From Calothrix anomala FACHB-343 (GTDB taxonomy: Bacteria > Cyanobacteriota > Cyanobacteriia > Cyanobacteriales > Nostocaceae): a stretch of 60,117 nucleotides of DNA. A program made the position numbers and the translations under genes. Position 1 is the stretch's first letter. The number at the start of each line of letters is the position of its first letter. The notes beneath the pieces were generated by a model. That model was given only the letters and a program-made list of their open reading frames with translations. It searched no databases and had not been told where the DNA came from. The DNA is taken from positions 1 through 60,117 of the forward strand of contig NZ_JACJQG010000061.1 in the NCBI RefSeq assembly GCF_014696435.1, read 5' to 3'. Positions 9,385 through 19,019 of this stretch are shown one piece after another.

Positions 9385-10482
9385 ATGGCAGAGGATCTAT
9401 TAAAAGAACTTAGTAATGAAGATATAGATTGGATGTTGGCGGTAGGAAGTCAAGCAGAAATTGCGCCGGGAAAGGTTTTAATTCAACAAAATCAACCCTT
9501 GGATGCACTCCATATTCTCCTTGATGGTGCGTTGACAGTTTCACTAAATCAGTCGGATAATAATCCGTTGGGACGTGCTTTTGCAGTGCTAGAAGGTGGG
9601 ACTTTACCCGGAAGAGAAATTGCGCGGTTATCTAGTGGGGAGATGGTAGGGGAAATTCCCTTTATTGAAACTTATCTACCTGCAACTACTGTGAGCGCGA
9701 AAACCAAATCTTTGGTATTAACAATTCCCAAATTCCAGCTAATCCAAAAACTACAACAAGATTTGAGTTTTGCGGCGCATCTCTACCGCGCTAGTGCAGT
9801 GCTGTTAGCCAATCGTCTAGAGCAAATGATGAATCAACTGGGGAACAGTACGGTAGTTTTGAGTCAATCACAACTGCGGGAAGCGTTGATTGTGTTTGCA
9901 GAGTTACAGGATGCTGATATTGATTGGTTAATTGCGGCGGGAAGAGTCGAACAATTTGCGGCTGGTTCTATCTTAATTCGCGGCGGTAGACCTATAGAAG
10001 CGTTACATATTTTACTTGATGGGGCTGTGGCGTTAAATGCGGCGACAGGAGAAATTAACCCTTTAACGAGAGCTTTTTCTAATTTAGAAGATAGCCAAAA
10101 TCAAGTCTTAGAAAAGGAATTTGCCCGATTATGGCGGGGCGATATTGTGGGCGAAACCCCATTTATTGAAGTCCAACCGCCAGCAGTGACAGTGAGGACA
10201 ATACGGAATTCACGAGTATTATCAATTCCTAAGTGGCGATTGTCAGCAAAACTATTGCATGATGTCGGCTTTGCATCTCGATTTTACCGCGTGTTGGGGA
10301 TTTTGTTAGCGGATAAACAACAAGCGATCGCTCAACGCTTAGGATATGGGCGACTGACTTACAGTAGCGGACAATCCTTAGACCAATCCTACGCTAACGA
10401 ACTTAATCTTAATTCTCTCTCACAAGTGGCGTTAGCCGGAGCGCGGTTTGACTGGATGCTCAAACGGATTGGGATTGAGTGA
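9385..10482 (+). CDS. Tandem cyclic-nucleotide-binding-fold protein of the bacteriocin secretion locus
   Basis: A 365-residue soluble protein built of two similar halves, roughly residues 10-160 and 172-325. Each has the cNMP-binding beta-roll look: GKVLIQQNQPLDALHILLDG then GEIPFIETYLPATTV, and GSILIRGGRPIEALHILLDG then GETPFIEVQPPAVTV. The phosphate-binding RxxxxA/S arginine of true CRP-type domains is not evident, so binding of cAMP is doubtful. It sits between the double-glycine precursor and the HlyD-like gene on the same strand, so it probably helps peptide secretion, perhaps as a regulatory or docking subunit of the transporters. AGGGAG precedes the ATG. Confidence 0.72.
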   Translation: MAEDLLKELSNEDIDWMLAVGSQAEIAPGKVLIQQNQPLDALHILLDGALTVSLNQSDNNPLGRAFAVLEGGTLPGREIARLSSGEMVGEIPFIETYLPATTVSAKTKSLVLTIPKFQLIQKLQQDLSFAAHLYRASAVLLANRLEQMMNQLGNSTVVLSQSQLREALIVFAELQDADIDWLIAAGRVEQFAAGSILIRGGRPIEALHILLDGAVALNAATGEINPLTRAFSNLEDSQNQVLEKEFARLWRGDIVGETPFIEVQPPAVTVRTIRNSRVLSIPKWRLSAKLLHDVGFASRFYRVLGILLADKQQAIAQRLGYGRLTYSSGQSLDQSYANELNLNSLSQVALAGARFDWMLKRIGIE

Positions 10483-10483
10483 T

Positions 10484-10518
10484 GGGCATTGGGCATTGGG
10501 CATTGGGCATTGAGCATT
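10484..10518. repeat. GGGCATT tandem repeat
   Basis: About five copies of the heptamer GGGCATT follow the stop codon directly, then CCTCTGCC and CCCTAGCC runs. The same heptamer family is at 25784-25850 and, inverted, at 28361-28407. Confidence 0.75.
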
Positions 10519-10606
10519 TATTTTATTACTCCCTCTGCCCCCTCTGCCTCCTCTGCTTCCTCTGCACCCCTTCCCTAGCCCCTAGCCCCTAAATAAAGGT
10601 GAAAAA

Positions 10607-12058
10607 ATGGTAACACAGCAAGATACGCAGAAACGGAATATTTTTCGTCAGGAAGCTTTAGATAGGGTTGCTTCGCCGGAACAACTCGATCAATTAATTA
10701 AGGTAACAAATCCGAAACGCTGGTTTTCGCTGCTGGCGCTGGGTTCCTTGGTAGCGGTGGGAACTGCTTGGAGTGTGTTTGGGCGTATCCCGATAGTTGT
10801 CTCTGGAAGGGGGGTATTAATTTATCCCAGTAAGGTGGTGACTGTGCAAGCGGCTAACCCTGGAAGGATTTTAGCTTTAAATGTGCAAGTAGGCGATCGC
10901 GTCAGAAAAGGTCAAGTGATTGCAACTATCGATCAAGCTGAATTACGCAAGCAATTGCAACTAGCGCGAGAAAAATTAGCACAGTTACGTTTTCAAGATG
11001 AAACCGCCAATCAAGTGCAAACACAGCGTTCTAATTTAGAAGAGATAGCGATTCAGCAACAGCGTCAAACATTACAAAGAAGTTTAGAAATCGTCCAATC
11101 TCTCACCCCTGCGTTACGCGAACAAACACAAACTGTAATGAAACGCGAACGTCTCAATCTGCAACAACGTATCCACACCTTACAAGAATTATTACCGACT
11201 TACTATGAAAGATGGCAAAATCGGAAAAATCTCCTTAAAGAACGCGCTATTCCCCAAGATACAGCTTTACAAGCAGAGCAAGACTATAAAAATGCTCAAG
11301 CACAAATCAATGAAGCCAAATCCCAATTAAATCAATTGGAATTAAGGGAAACTGATACCGAACGTCAGTATATGAATAATCTCAATCAAATTAATGAGAT
11401 TCAAACCCAATTAAAAGCTTTAGAAAGTCGTCAAGCAACCCAAAAAGAACAAGATTTCACCACTGTTACTAACAGAAAAAAAGAGATTCAAGAAACGCAA
11501 CGTGTAATTGCTCAATTAGAATTACAATTACAAAACAGTAGTCAAATTGTCAGCGATTACACCGGAAGGATTCTAGAGATTACCGCCAAACCAGGACAAC
11601 AATTAGAACCAGGTGGAGGAATTGGGACAATAGCAGCTAATGAAGAATCTGCGAAATTAGTTAATGTGACTTTTTTACCTGTGAGTGAAGGTAAAAAAAT
11701 TAAACAGGGGATGTCTTTACAAGTTACACCTTCTACCGTGAAACGCGAAGAATTTGGGGGAATAGAAGCAAAGGTAACCAATATTTCTGCATTCCCCGTA
11801 ACACAGCAAGGTGTAGCCAGTTTAATTGGTAATCCTGATATTTTACCAGGTATATTGAGTCAAGGAGCGCAAATAGCAGTTTTTAGCGAACTTCAACCGG
11901 ATACTTCTACTAATAAAAGCTATCGTTGGTCTTCATCAAAAGGGCCTGACTTAGAAATTACAGCAGGAACCACAACTTCTGTAAGGATTACAGTTGAAGA
12001 ACGCGCACCGATTACCTTTGTATTACCTATTTTCAAATCTTTGACAGGATTGGGGTAA
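10607..12058 (+). CDS. HlyD-like NHLP bacteriocin secretion periplasmic adaptor
   Basis: A 483-residue membrane fusion protein. A cytoplasmic tail is followed by one helix near residues 43-60 (FSLLALGSLVAVGTAWSVF). The lipoyl/barrel-sandwich half motif is at 70-110 (NPGRILALNVQVGDRVRKGQ), then a long glutamine-rich coiled-coil hairpin at about 110-310. The second lipoyl half (TGRILEITAKPGQQLEPGG) and a beta-barrel domain follow. It should link the two ABC transporters encoded next to it across the periplasm and carry the processed peptide outward. It belongs to the same-strand run that starts at the double-glycine precursor. Confidence 0.85.
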   Translation: MVTQQDTQKRNIFRQEALDRVASPEQLDQLIKVTNPKRWFSLLALGSLVAVGTAWSVFGRIPIVVSGRGVLIYPSKVVTVQAANPGRILALNVQVGDRVRKGQVIATIDQAELRKQLQLAREKLAQLRFQDETANQVQTQRSNLEEIAIQQQRQTLQRSLEIVQSLTPALREQTQTVMKRERLNLQQRIHTLQELLPTYYERWQNRKNLLKERAIPQDTALQAEQDYKNAQAQINEAKSQLNQLELRETDTERQYMNNLNQINEIQTQLKALESRQATQKEQDFTTVTNRKKEIQETQRVIAQLELQLQNSSQIVSDYTGRILEITAKPGQQLEPGGGIGTIAANEESAKLVNVTFLPVSEGKKIKQGMSLQVTPSTVKREEFGGIEAKVTNISAFPVTQQGVASLIGNPDILPGILSQGAQIAVFSELQPDTSTNKSYRWSSSKGPDLEITAGTTTSVRITVEERAPITFVLPIFKSLTGLG

Positions 12059-12159
12059 TTCGTGATTTTCAAGAGGTTTAATCTTCTTATATTCCAAATA
12101 ATTAAACCTCTTGCATAATTTCTCTGCGTCTCTGCGTCTCTGCGTGAGATAAAAAAATG

Positions 12160-12195
12160 AATTGAACCGCCAAGAACGCCAAGTGCGCCAAGGAA
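12160..12195. repeat. AACCGCCAAGAACGCCAAG dispersed repeat
   Basis: A common cyanobacterial repeat of AACCGCCAAG-type sequence with nearby TCTCTGCGTCTCTGCG units. Related copies are at 14451-14520 (opposite orientation) and 48402-48435. Confidence 0.6.
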
Positions 12196-12234
12196 GAATA
12201 GATAGAAAGAGAGTTTGCATCACTTAGTTAAAAC

Positions 12235-14418
12235 ATGAAATTTTTATTTAATAAAATCCCTTCAATTCGCCGCACACCAACATTACTCCAAATGGAAGCA
12301 GTAGAATGTGGTGCAGCAGCTTTAGGAATGATTTTAGGTTACTATGGCAGAATTATACCCTTAGCAGAATTACGCCAAGCTTGTGGAATTTCTAGAGATG
12401 GAAGTAAGGCTTCAAATATTTTAAATGCGGCGCGGAGTTACGGATTACAAGCTAAAGGTTTTAAGGCAGATTTACCAGCGTTAGAACAAATTCAATGTCC
12501 CTATATAGTCTTTTGGAATTTCAACCATTTTTTAGTAGTTGAAGGCTTTAGTAAACAGCGCGTATATTTAAACGATCCAGCGACAGGAAGAAGGACGGTT
12601 TCTGTAGGGGAATTTAGCGAAGCTTTTACCGGGGTAGTTCTCGTATTTGAAAAGGGTACGGATTTTAAATCGGGGGGACATAAACCAAGTTTAGTTTTAG
12701 CTCTAACTTCACGATTACGCGGTTCAGGTTGGTCTTTAATTTATTGTGTATTGGCGGGATTTTTATTAGTAATACCTGGTTTAGCCATCCCCACATTTTC
12801 GCGAGTATTTGTAGATGAAGTATTAATTCAAGGTCGAGATGATTGGTTACGTCCGCTAATATTTGCGATGTTATTTACTGCTTTATTAAGTGGATTATTA
12901 ACACGCTTACAATTACAGTTATTGCGACGACTAAAAATTAAATTAGCAATGGGAATGTCGAGTAAATTTATTTGGCATCTGCTCCATCTTCCTGTAAGCT
13001 TTTACGATCAACGTTTTGCTGGGGAAATTAGCAGCAGAATTCAACTTAACGATCGCCTCGCCAATCTCCTCTCTGGTAAACTAGCAACAACGGTAATTTC
13101 TGCCGTGATGGTAATTTTTTATGCCATTGTTATGTGGCAATACGATCGCCTATTAACTCTGATTGGTATTGCCTTTGTGGTTGTCAATCTCCTAGCTTTG
13201 CAGTGGGTAGCTGGATTGCGGGTTGATACTAATATACGCCTCATGCAGGAACAAGGCAAAGTGAGCGGTGTTGCGATCGCAGGTTTGCAAAGTATGGAAA
13301 CCCTAAAAGCTTCCGGTTTAGAATCCGATTTTTTCACCCGTTGGGCTGGATATTACGCCAAAGCCATCAATGTGCGTCAAGATATGGACAATCTTAATCA
13401 GAGTTTGGGAATATTACCCAGCTTTTTATCTGGAATTACCTCCATGTTATTGCTGGTTGTCGGGGGATTCCAGGTTATCAATGGGGGGTTGAGTATTGGG
13501 ATGTTAATTGCATTTCAATCCTTAATGCAGCAATTTATGCAACCAGTGAGTCAACTCATCAGTTTAGGCGGTGATTTACAAGAACTGGAAGGCAATTTAA
13601 ATCGCCTAGATGATGTCTTACGCAACCCGGTGGAAGACAGCAGGGGAGCAGAGGAGCAGAGGAGCAGGGGGGATTGGTGTGTCGTTTCCCCTAAACTAGA
13701 AGGATATCTCGAACTGCGTAACATCACCTTTGGCTATAACCGAACTGCACCACCGTTAATTGAAAATTTTAGTCTTTCCCTCAAACCAGGACAACGTGTC
13801 GCCTTAGTTGGTGGTAGCGGTTCCGGTAAATCCACCATCGCCAAGCTAGTAGCCGGATTATATCAACCTTGGGCAGGGGAAATCTACTTCGATGGACAAC
13901 CTAAACAACAAATTCCGCCTCAGATATTGGTAAACTCCATCGCCACTATTGAACAAGACATTATGCTATTTGCTGGTAGCGTCCGCGATAACCTCACCTT
14001 GTGGGATACTACCATTCCTGATAGTAACTTAATCCAAGCTTGCCGCGATGCTGCTGTTCATGAAATTGTGCGATCGCTTCCTGGCGGTTATAATGCAGAC
14101 TTATTAGAAGGCGCAAGTAACTTAAGTGGGGGACAACGTCAAAGATTAGAAATCGCCCGCGCCTTAGTCAATAATCCCTCAATTTTATTAATGGATGAAG
14201 CCACCAGCGCTTTAGATGCAGAAACCGAAAAAATCATCGATCAAAACCTACGTTTACGCGGCTGTACCTGCGTAATTGTCGCCCATCGTTTGAGTACAAT
14301 TCGTGATTGCGATGAAATCATAGTTCTCAGTCGTGGTAAAGTCGTTCAACGCGGTACTCACGACGAATTAAGTCAAGTCGAAGGACATTATTTAGACTTA
14401 ATTAAAAGCGAAGGCTAA
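12235..14418 (+). CDS. NHLP-type peptidase-containing ABC transporter
   Basis: A 727-residue exporter that cuts the leader and exports the peptide. The N-terminal C39 cysteine peptidase has Gln20, catalytic Cys25 (QMEAVECGAAALGMILGYYG), His98 (NFNHFLVVEGF) and Asp114 (YLNDPATGRR). The membrane domain spans about 160-445. The ATPase domain has Walker A (LVGGSGSGKST), signature NLSGGQRQRLEIA and Walker B (ILLMDEATSALD). Between the membrane and ATPase domains the DNA carries a GCAGAGGAGCAGAGGAGCAG-like simple repeat, read in frame as EDSRGAEEQRSRGD, which looks like an intergenic repeat that entered a tolerant linker. The catalytic residues look intact. Confidence 0.93.
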   Translation: MKFLFNKIPSIRRTPTLLQMEAVECGAAALGMILGYYGRIIPLAELRQACGISRDGSKASNILNAARSYGLQAKGFKADLPALEQIQCPYIVFWNFNHFLVVEGFSKQRVYLNDPATGRRTVSVGEFSEAFTGVVLVFEKGTDFKSGGHKPSLVLALTSRLRGSGWSLIYCVLAGFLLVIPGLAIPTFSRVFVDEVLIQGRDDWLRPLIFAMLFTALLSGLLTRLQLQLLRRLKIKLAMGMSSKFIWHLLHLPVSFYDQRFAGEISSRIQLNDRLANLLSGKLATTVISAVMVIFYAIVMWQYDRLLTLIGIAFVVVNLLALQWVAGLRVDTNIRLMQEQGKVSGVAIAGLQSMETLKASGLESDFFTRWAGYYAKAINVRQDMDNLNQSLGILPSFLSGITSMLLLVVGGFQVINGGLSIGMLIAFQSLMQQFMQPVSQLISLGGDLQELEGNLNRLDDVLRNPVEDSRGAEEQRSRGDWCVVSPKLEGYLELRNITFGYNRTAPPLIENFSLSLKPGQRVALVGGSGSGKSTIAKLVAGLYQPWAGEIYFDGQPKQQIPPQILVNSIATIEQDIMLFAGSVRDNLTLWDTTIPDSNLIQACRDAAVHEIVRSLPGGYNADLLEGASNLSGGQRQRLEIARALVNNPSILLMDEATSALDAETEKIIDQNLRLRGCTCVIVAHRLSTIRDCDEIIVLSRGKVVQRGTHDELSQVEGHYLDLIKSEG

Positions 14419-14560
14419 ACCCAAAAACTCTCTACAACTCTCCTTTCTTGGCGTCCTTGGCGTCTTGGCGGTTCATTTTTTATTTTTTTCAACCACAGAG
14501 GCGCAGAGAACACAGAGGTAAGAGTTTAAAACATAAATTATTATCTAGATATTTAAACTT

Positions 14561-17467
14561 ATGCTATCTGAAGAAAATCAAACCAACCCACTCAGTGAAT
14601 CATATATATTCAAAAATAACGACCCCCTACTACTCGACAACCCAGAAACAATTTGGCTAGTCAAATCCGGTTCCCTCGCCATCTTCGCCATTAACTTCCA
14701 ACATGGTATACCCAAAGGAAGACGACGCTATCTATTTAGCGTCAAAGCTGGCGCAGCCATGTTTTCCGCTCAATTAAACTCCCCAAACGGACATTATCAA
14801 ATCCTCGCAGTTGCTTTAGAAGAAACCGAACTATTACAAATTACCAAATCCGAATTTTCTCCCACTTCCACACCCGAATTAATTGAAAATTGGGTACAAC
14901 TTCTTAGTTCATCCGTTGCTGAAATTATCTCCCCAAAAATCCCCACACCTGCGAACATTCCCGGATGTACTATATTAGGCGAAAAAGAAATATTTCAAGC
15001 ACCACACGACATGGTTGTGTGGGCGCAAATTCTCCAAGGAAAAGGTAATTTATTAGGCTTAGATAGCTTAGAAATCACTTCCGAAATTGGACGCATTCCT
15101 TTATATGGATATCTCTGGTTACAAGCCCAAGATGTAATTGAAATTGATGCTGTATCTACTACAGATTTAGCCGATACTCATACATTATTAACCGGATTAC
15201 ATCATTTACAAATATTTGTTTTACAAGCAATTTCCCAACTCGAACAACAAGCCAACACCGCAGAGTTAGCTAGATTTCAAGCCAGGGAACGGTTAAATAA
15301 TCAAGCGATCGCTTCTACTCTGGGTAACTTTGCTAACATCTTTGATGCTGACACAACGCCTACATCTCCCACAAAACCTGCAATCGACTCCGAAGAAGCA
15401 CTGTTATTTGCGACTGGGGCAGTAGCAAAAGTATTAGATATATCTATTCGTCCCCCAGCTAACTCAGAAGACTTGCGCCGAGTACGCGATCCCTTAGATG
15501 CGATCGCGCGGGCTTCCCGTATCCGCATCCGGCGCATCACTTTGCGGGATAATTGGTGGCAGCAGGATAGCGGCGCTTTACTGGCTTATACTGTAGCAGA
15601 TAACCGCCCGGTGGCACTGTTACCCATCTCAGAGACGCGCTATGAAATTATCGATCCGATAGAACAAAAGCGGATAAAATGCGATCGCCAAATAGCTGCA
15701 ACGATATCGCCTACCGCTTACATATTTTATCGTCCTTTACCAGCAAACCTCAAGGTGCTGAACTTAATACAGTTTGCCTTTAAAGGACGTTCTAAAGAAT
15801 TAGCGACAATTTTATTTACCGGAATTGCGATCGCTTTATTGGGGATGATTACACCCCAAGCCACCGCCATTCTCATCGATCAAGCCATTCCTGATGCCGA
15901 CAAATCGCTATTGTACCAAATCGCCTTTGGTTTAGTAGCCACAACTCTAGGCGCAACCCTATTTCAACTTACCCAAGGCGTAGCGATTATGCGCTTAGAA
16001 ACCTTTGCCGATACTTCTACCCAAGCGGCAATTTGGGATAAATTATTAAATCTCAAAGCTTCATTTTTCCGCCAATATTCCATCGGTGATTTAAGCGCCC
16101 GTGTTGCCGTTATTAGCCAAATTCGCCAAAAACTCAGCAATACATTACTCAAAACTTTATTTTCGAGCTTCTTTTCCCTGCTAAATTTAGGATTGCTGTT
16201 TTACTACAGTCCTTCCTTAGCCTTGATTGCTGTTTTTGTCGCCTTAATTAATATAGCTGTCACCATTATTTCCGGTATTCTCACCATCCGCAAAGTCCGC
16301 CCCTTACTAGAAATGCAAGGTAAACTCTTTGGGATGATGGTACAAATCATTAACGGTGTCGCCAAATTTCGGACTAATGGCGCACAACCGAGAGCATTTG
16401 CTTACTGGGGTGGGCAATATCGCCAGCAATTACGCTATATGCTCGACGCTCAAAGTATCGAAGATAATTTGGTAGTAGTGAACAATCTTCTTTCCGCCTT
16501 AACTCCGGTGATAATTTTTGCCTTCGCCACCAATTTACTGCAACAATCCCAGGCGCATGGTGGAACTTTTTCTACGGGAACATTCTTAGCCTTTAATGCA
16601 GCATTTGGTACATTTATTAGTGGAGCGACGAGCTTAAGTAGTACCGCCGTAGATATCTTAGAAGCTTTACCATTATGGGAACGCGCCCAACCTATCCTAC
16701 AAGCTACCCCAGAAGTTGACGGTAGCAAAACAGATCCAGGTAGATTATCAGGCAGAGTTGAGATTAGCCATGTAATTTTTCGCTACCGCCCAGATGGCGC
16801 ACTTACCTTAGATGATGTCAGCTTACGGGCAGAACCAGGAGAATTTATCGCCTTGGTGGGGCCTTCGGGGAGTGGTAAGTCTACTTTATTTAGATTGTTG
16901 TTAGGATTTGACACGCCAGAATCCGGTAGTATTAATTATGATGGGCAAGAACTGTCCGGATTAGATGTCAATGCTGTTCGCCGTCAATTAGGCGTAGTCT
17001 TGCAAAACAGCCGCTTAATGTCTGCATCCATCTTTGAAAACATTTCCAGTAATGCTGTTATCTCAATGGAAGAAGCATGGGAAGCTGCGAGAATGGCGGG
17101 TTTAGCCGATGATATCGCCACCATGCCAATGGGGATGCATACCGTAGTCAGCGAAGGCGGTACTAACCTTTCTGGCGGACAGCGACAACGGTTACTTATT
17201 GCCAGGGCGTTGGCATTACGTCCCCGAATTTTGGTGTTTGATGAAGCCACCAGCGCCTTAGATAACCGTACCCAAGCGATAGTTAGCGAAAGTTTAGAAA
17301 AGCTGAACGTTACCCGGATTGTTGTTGCTCATCGCCTAAGTACCATTCGCAACGCCGATCGCATTTATGTATTGGAAAATGGTAGGTTAGTCCAACAAGG
17401 TAACTTTGACCAACTCGCCCAGCAACCAGGATTATTTAGTCAATTGATTCAGAGACAGAGATTATGA
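14561..17467 (+). CDS. NHLP-type ABC transporter permease/ATPase subunit
   Basis: A 968-residue partner ABC transporter of the bacteriocin-secretion type. It lacks a C39 peptidase; in its place is a ~300-residue N-terminal region with a beta-rich part and a linker, followed by a segment near residues 270-400. The membrane domain is at about 410-710 (start LATILFTGIAIALLGMITPQ). The ATPase domain has Walker A (ALVGPSGSGKST), signature NLSGGQRQRLLIA and Walker B (ILVFDEATSALD). In NHLP systems this subunit accompanies the peptidase-containing transporter and the HlyD-like protein, as here. It is the last gene of the cluster, 142 bases after the previous gene with a dispersed repeat between. Confidence 0.88.
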   Translation: MLSEENQTNPLSESYIFKNNDPLLLDNPETIWLVKSGSLAIFAINFQHGIPKGRRRYLFSVKAGAAMFSAQLNSPNGHYQILAVALEETELLQITKSEFSPTSTPELIENWVQLLSSSVAEIISPKIPTPANIPGCTILGEKEIFQAPHDMVVWAQILQGKGNLLGLDSLEITSEIGRIPLYGYLWLQAQDVIEIDAVSTTDLADTHTLLTGLHHLQIFVLQAISQLEQQANTAELARFQARERLNNQAIASTLGNFANIFDADTTPTSPTKPAIDSEEALLFATGAVAKVLDISIRPPANSEDLRRVRDPLDAIARASRIRIRRITLRDNWWQQDSGALLAYTVADNRPVALLPISETRYEIIDPIEQKRIKCDRQIAATISPTAYIFYRPLPANLKVLNLIQFAFKGRSKELATILFTGIAIALLGMITPQATAILIDQAIPDADKSLLYQIAFGLVATTLGATLFQLTQGVAIMRLETFADTSTQAAIWDKLLNLKASFFRQYSIGDLSARVAVISQIRQKLSNTLLKTLFSSFFSLLNLGLLFYYSPSLALIAVFVALINIAVTIISGILTIRKVRPLLEMQGKLFGMMVQIINGVAKFRTNGAQPRAFAYWGGQYRQQLRYMLDAQSIEDNLVVVNNLLSALTPVIIFAFATNLLQQSQAHGGTFSTGTFLAFNAAFGTFISGATSLSSTAVDILEALPLWERAQPILQATPEVDGSKTDPGRLSGRVEISHVIFRYRPDGALTLDDVSLRAEPGEFIALVGPSGSGKSTLFRLLLGFDTPESGSINYDGQELSGLDVNAVRRQLGVVLQNSRLMSASIFENISSNAVISMEEAWEAARMAGLADDIATMPMGMHTVVSEGGTNLSGGQRQRLLIARALALRPRILVFDEATSALDNRTQAIVSESLEKLNVTRIVVAHRLSTIRNADRIYVLENGRLVQQGNFDQLAQQPGLFSQLIQRQRL

Positions 17468-17470
17468 TGA

Positions 17471-17510
17471 GTCAATGGTCAATGGTCAATGGTCAATAGT
17501 CAATGGTCAA
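17471..17510. repeat. GTCAATG tandem repeat
   Basis: Five to six copies of GTCAATG/GTCAATA directly follow the second ABC transporter gene, another heptamer-type tandem repeat at an operon end. Confidence 0.7.
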
Positions 17511-17671
17511 TATAGGACTTATATTTGATTTGGATAAAAAACTCAGTACACTTTTATTCCTTCTTACCTGTTCCCTGTTCCCTGTTCCCTCCCTACGCAA
17601 ATAATTTCAGTAATCAAAGCGGATTCCTATCAATGTAGTATGCACACATTGTCCCCTATTGGAAAGCCTGT

Positions 17672-18151
17672 ATGTCACAAGAAACAAGGCCGATAGCCAT
17701 CAATGCGGCTGATGTACCCGCAAGGACTAAAGCCTCTAACTATCCTGAACCATTCGCTTCCCGGATGCAAGGAAGAGAGAAACGTCCACTTGGCGACTTA
17801 TTTGGACTGACAAACTTTGGTGTAAATCTTACACGCTTAGTACCTAATGCTGTTTCCTCTCTCCGTCACGCTCATACCAAGCAAGACGAGTTCATTTACA
17901 TTTTACAGGGGTATCCCACACTACGCACAGATGAGGGAAATACTTTACTTGCTCCCGGTATGTGTGCAGGTTTCAAAGCTGGTACTGGTAATGCGCACCA
18001 TCTGATTAACGAAACTACTGAGGATGTTGTCTACCTAGAAGTAGGTGATAGAACTGCGGGAGACGAAGGACAATATCCTGATGATGATATTCAGGCTTTG
18101 CTTGTGGATGGTAAATGGAAATTCATCCACAAAGATGGAACGCCTTATTAG
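17672..18151 (+). CDS. Cupin-domain protein
   Basis: A 159-residue single-domain cupin. The first metal-site motif is recognisable in HAHTKQDEFIYILQGYPTL (two His, a Glu, and the glycine turn), and the second in GTGNAHHLINETTEDVVYLEVGDR. It should be a small soluble metal-binding beta barrel. Proteins of this type are often annotated as sugar- or acid-binding cupins, but no reaction can be assigned. It lies alone between two tandem-repeat tracts and is not obviously linked to the secretion locus upstream. Confidence 0.82.
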   Translation: MSQETRPIAINAADVPARTKASNYPEPFASRMQGREKRPLGDLFGLTNFGVNLTRLVPNAVSSLRHAHTKQDEFIYILQGYPTLRTDEGNTLLAPGMCAGFKAGTGNAHHLINETTEDVVYLEVGDRTAGDEGQYPDDDIQALLVDGKWKFIHKDGTPY

Positions 18152-18206
18152 TCAATAGTCAATAGTCATTGGTCATTTGTCATTTGTCATTAGTTATTAG
18201 TTATTA
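18151..18206. repeat. GTCAATA/GTCATTT tandem repeat
   Basis: Successive GTCAATA, GTCATTG, GTCATTT and GTTATTA heptamers, a gradually drifting tandem repeat, begin right at the cupin stop codon. Confidence 0.65.
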
Positions 18207-18349
18207 ATCTCCCTTGTCCTCCTTGTCCCCCTTGTCTCCCTTGTCCCTTTTTCCTGATTCTCTCCGCTTAAAATTAGTAAATACTTCGGTTGTTCCTAGA
18301 TTCAGGTTGATGATAAGTTGCTTACAGCATCTAATTTCAAGGTTATTGT

Positions 18350-18736
18350 ATGGCAAGCACAATCATTGATCCTGGCGATTTTAGTGACTATAGCAGTCGT
18401 CAAGTGACAATTGAAGTTACAGGGGGTTGTCATCGAGAGTTAATGCGGAAGGCACATTATACGAAGACAATTCCATATAATTGTCTGTCGCAAACGCTTA
18501 AAAGCATCAATCGTCAGGGTGGTAAAATTACCCGTGTCACTTTATCACCTTCCCATCATTCAGACGCAACAATTGATTCCCCTGAGTCACTAGTTAAAAT
18601 CGCTGACAGTGATTTGCTTTCTTCGGCACATGAAGAGATACCAACTTTAGCTCAAGTACAGTTGGAAGAAGCAGTTATTCCTGCGGTTAATGCAGTGTCT
18701 CACGCAGAAGAGTATACGTTTAAAGAAGAGTGGTAA
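18350..18736 (+). CDS. CpcD-domain phycobilisome linker-like protein
   Basis: A 128-residue protein with one CpcD-like linker domain at about residues 15-68. VTIEVTGGCHRE, then Y-T-K-TIPYNCLSQTLKSI and RQGGKITRVTL match the compact beta domain found in the core linker ApcC and rod linker CpcD. The remaining ~60 residues form an acidic tail with no known match. It is longer than ApcC (about 67 residues), so it is not a plain core linker. It may be an accessory linker or an assembly factor. It lies 1.2 kb from the ccaR/cpcL block, which fits a light-harvesting role. Confidence 0.65.
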   Translation: MASTIIDPGDFSDYSSRQVTIEVTGGCHRELMRKAHYTKTIPYNCLSQTLKSINRQGGKITRVTLSPSHHSDATIDSPESLVKIADSDLLSSAHEEIPTLAQVQLEEAVIPAVNAVSHAEEYTFKEEW

Positions 18737-18923
18737 GCGAGCGATTAATCAATTTTGGATTTTAGATTATCCACATAGTTAATTTGGGATTTTGGATTAG
18801 CTATACAATTAAATTACTGGCTATTGAAGCAATTGCAATTGTACAGCTTTCATCCAAAATCTTCAATTTTGAATTTTGAATTTAACAATTTTAATTTCAA
18901 TTTGCTGTATTACATAGGGTGTT

Positions 18924-18957
18924 AATTTCCCCTAATATCCAAATATTAGGGGAAATT
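18924..18957 (+). terminator. Perfect hairpin, possible terminator
   Basis: AATTTCCCCTAATAT and ATATTAGGGGAAATT form a perfect 15-pair stem with a CCAA loop. It is between the CpcD-domain gene and the small membrane protein gene. There is no strong T-run, so it may be a bidirectional terminator or another folded element. Confidence 0.55.
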
Positions 18958-19019
18958 TGCCATCTAAAAGTAATAAGATTTAGTCAGAATAAACATAGAT
19001 TCTCTAGCTTTATATAACT

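Noticed and set aside
14448-14660. A 70-codon plus-strand frame overlapping the start of the second ABC transporter gene
   Set aside because: It is encoded by a dispersed repeat and overlaps a real gene in another frame.
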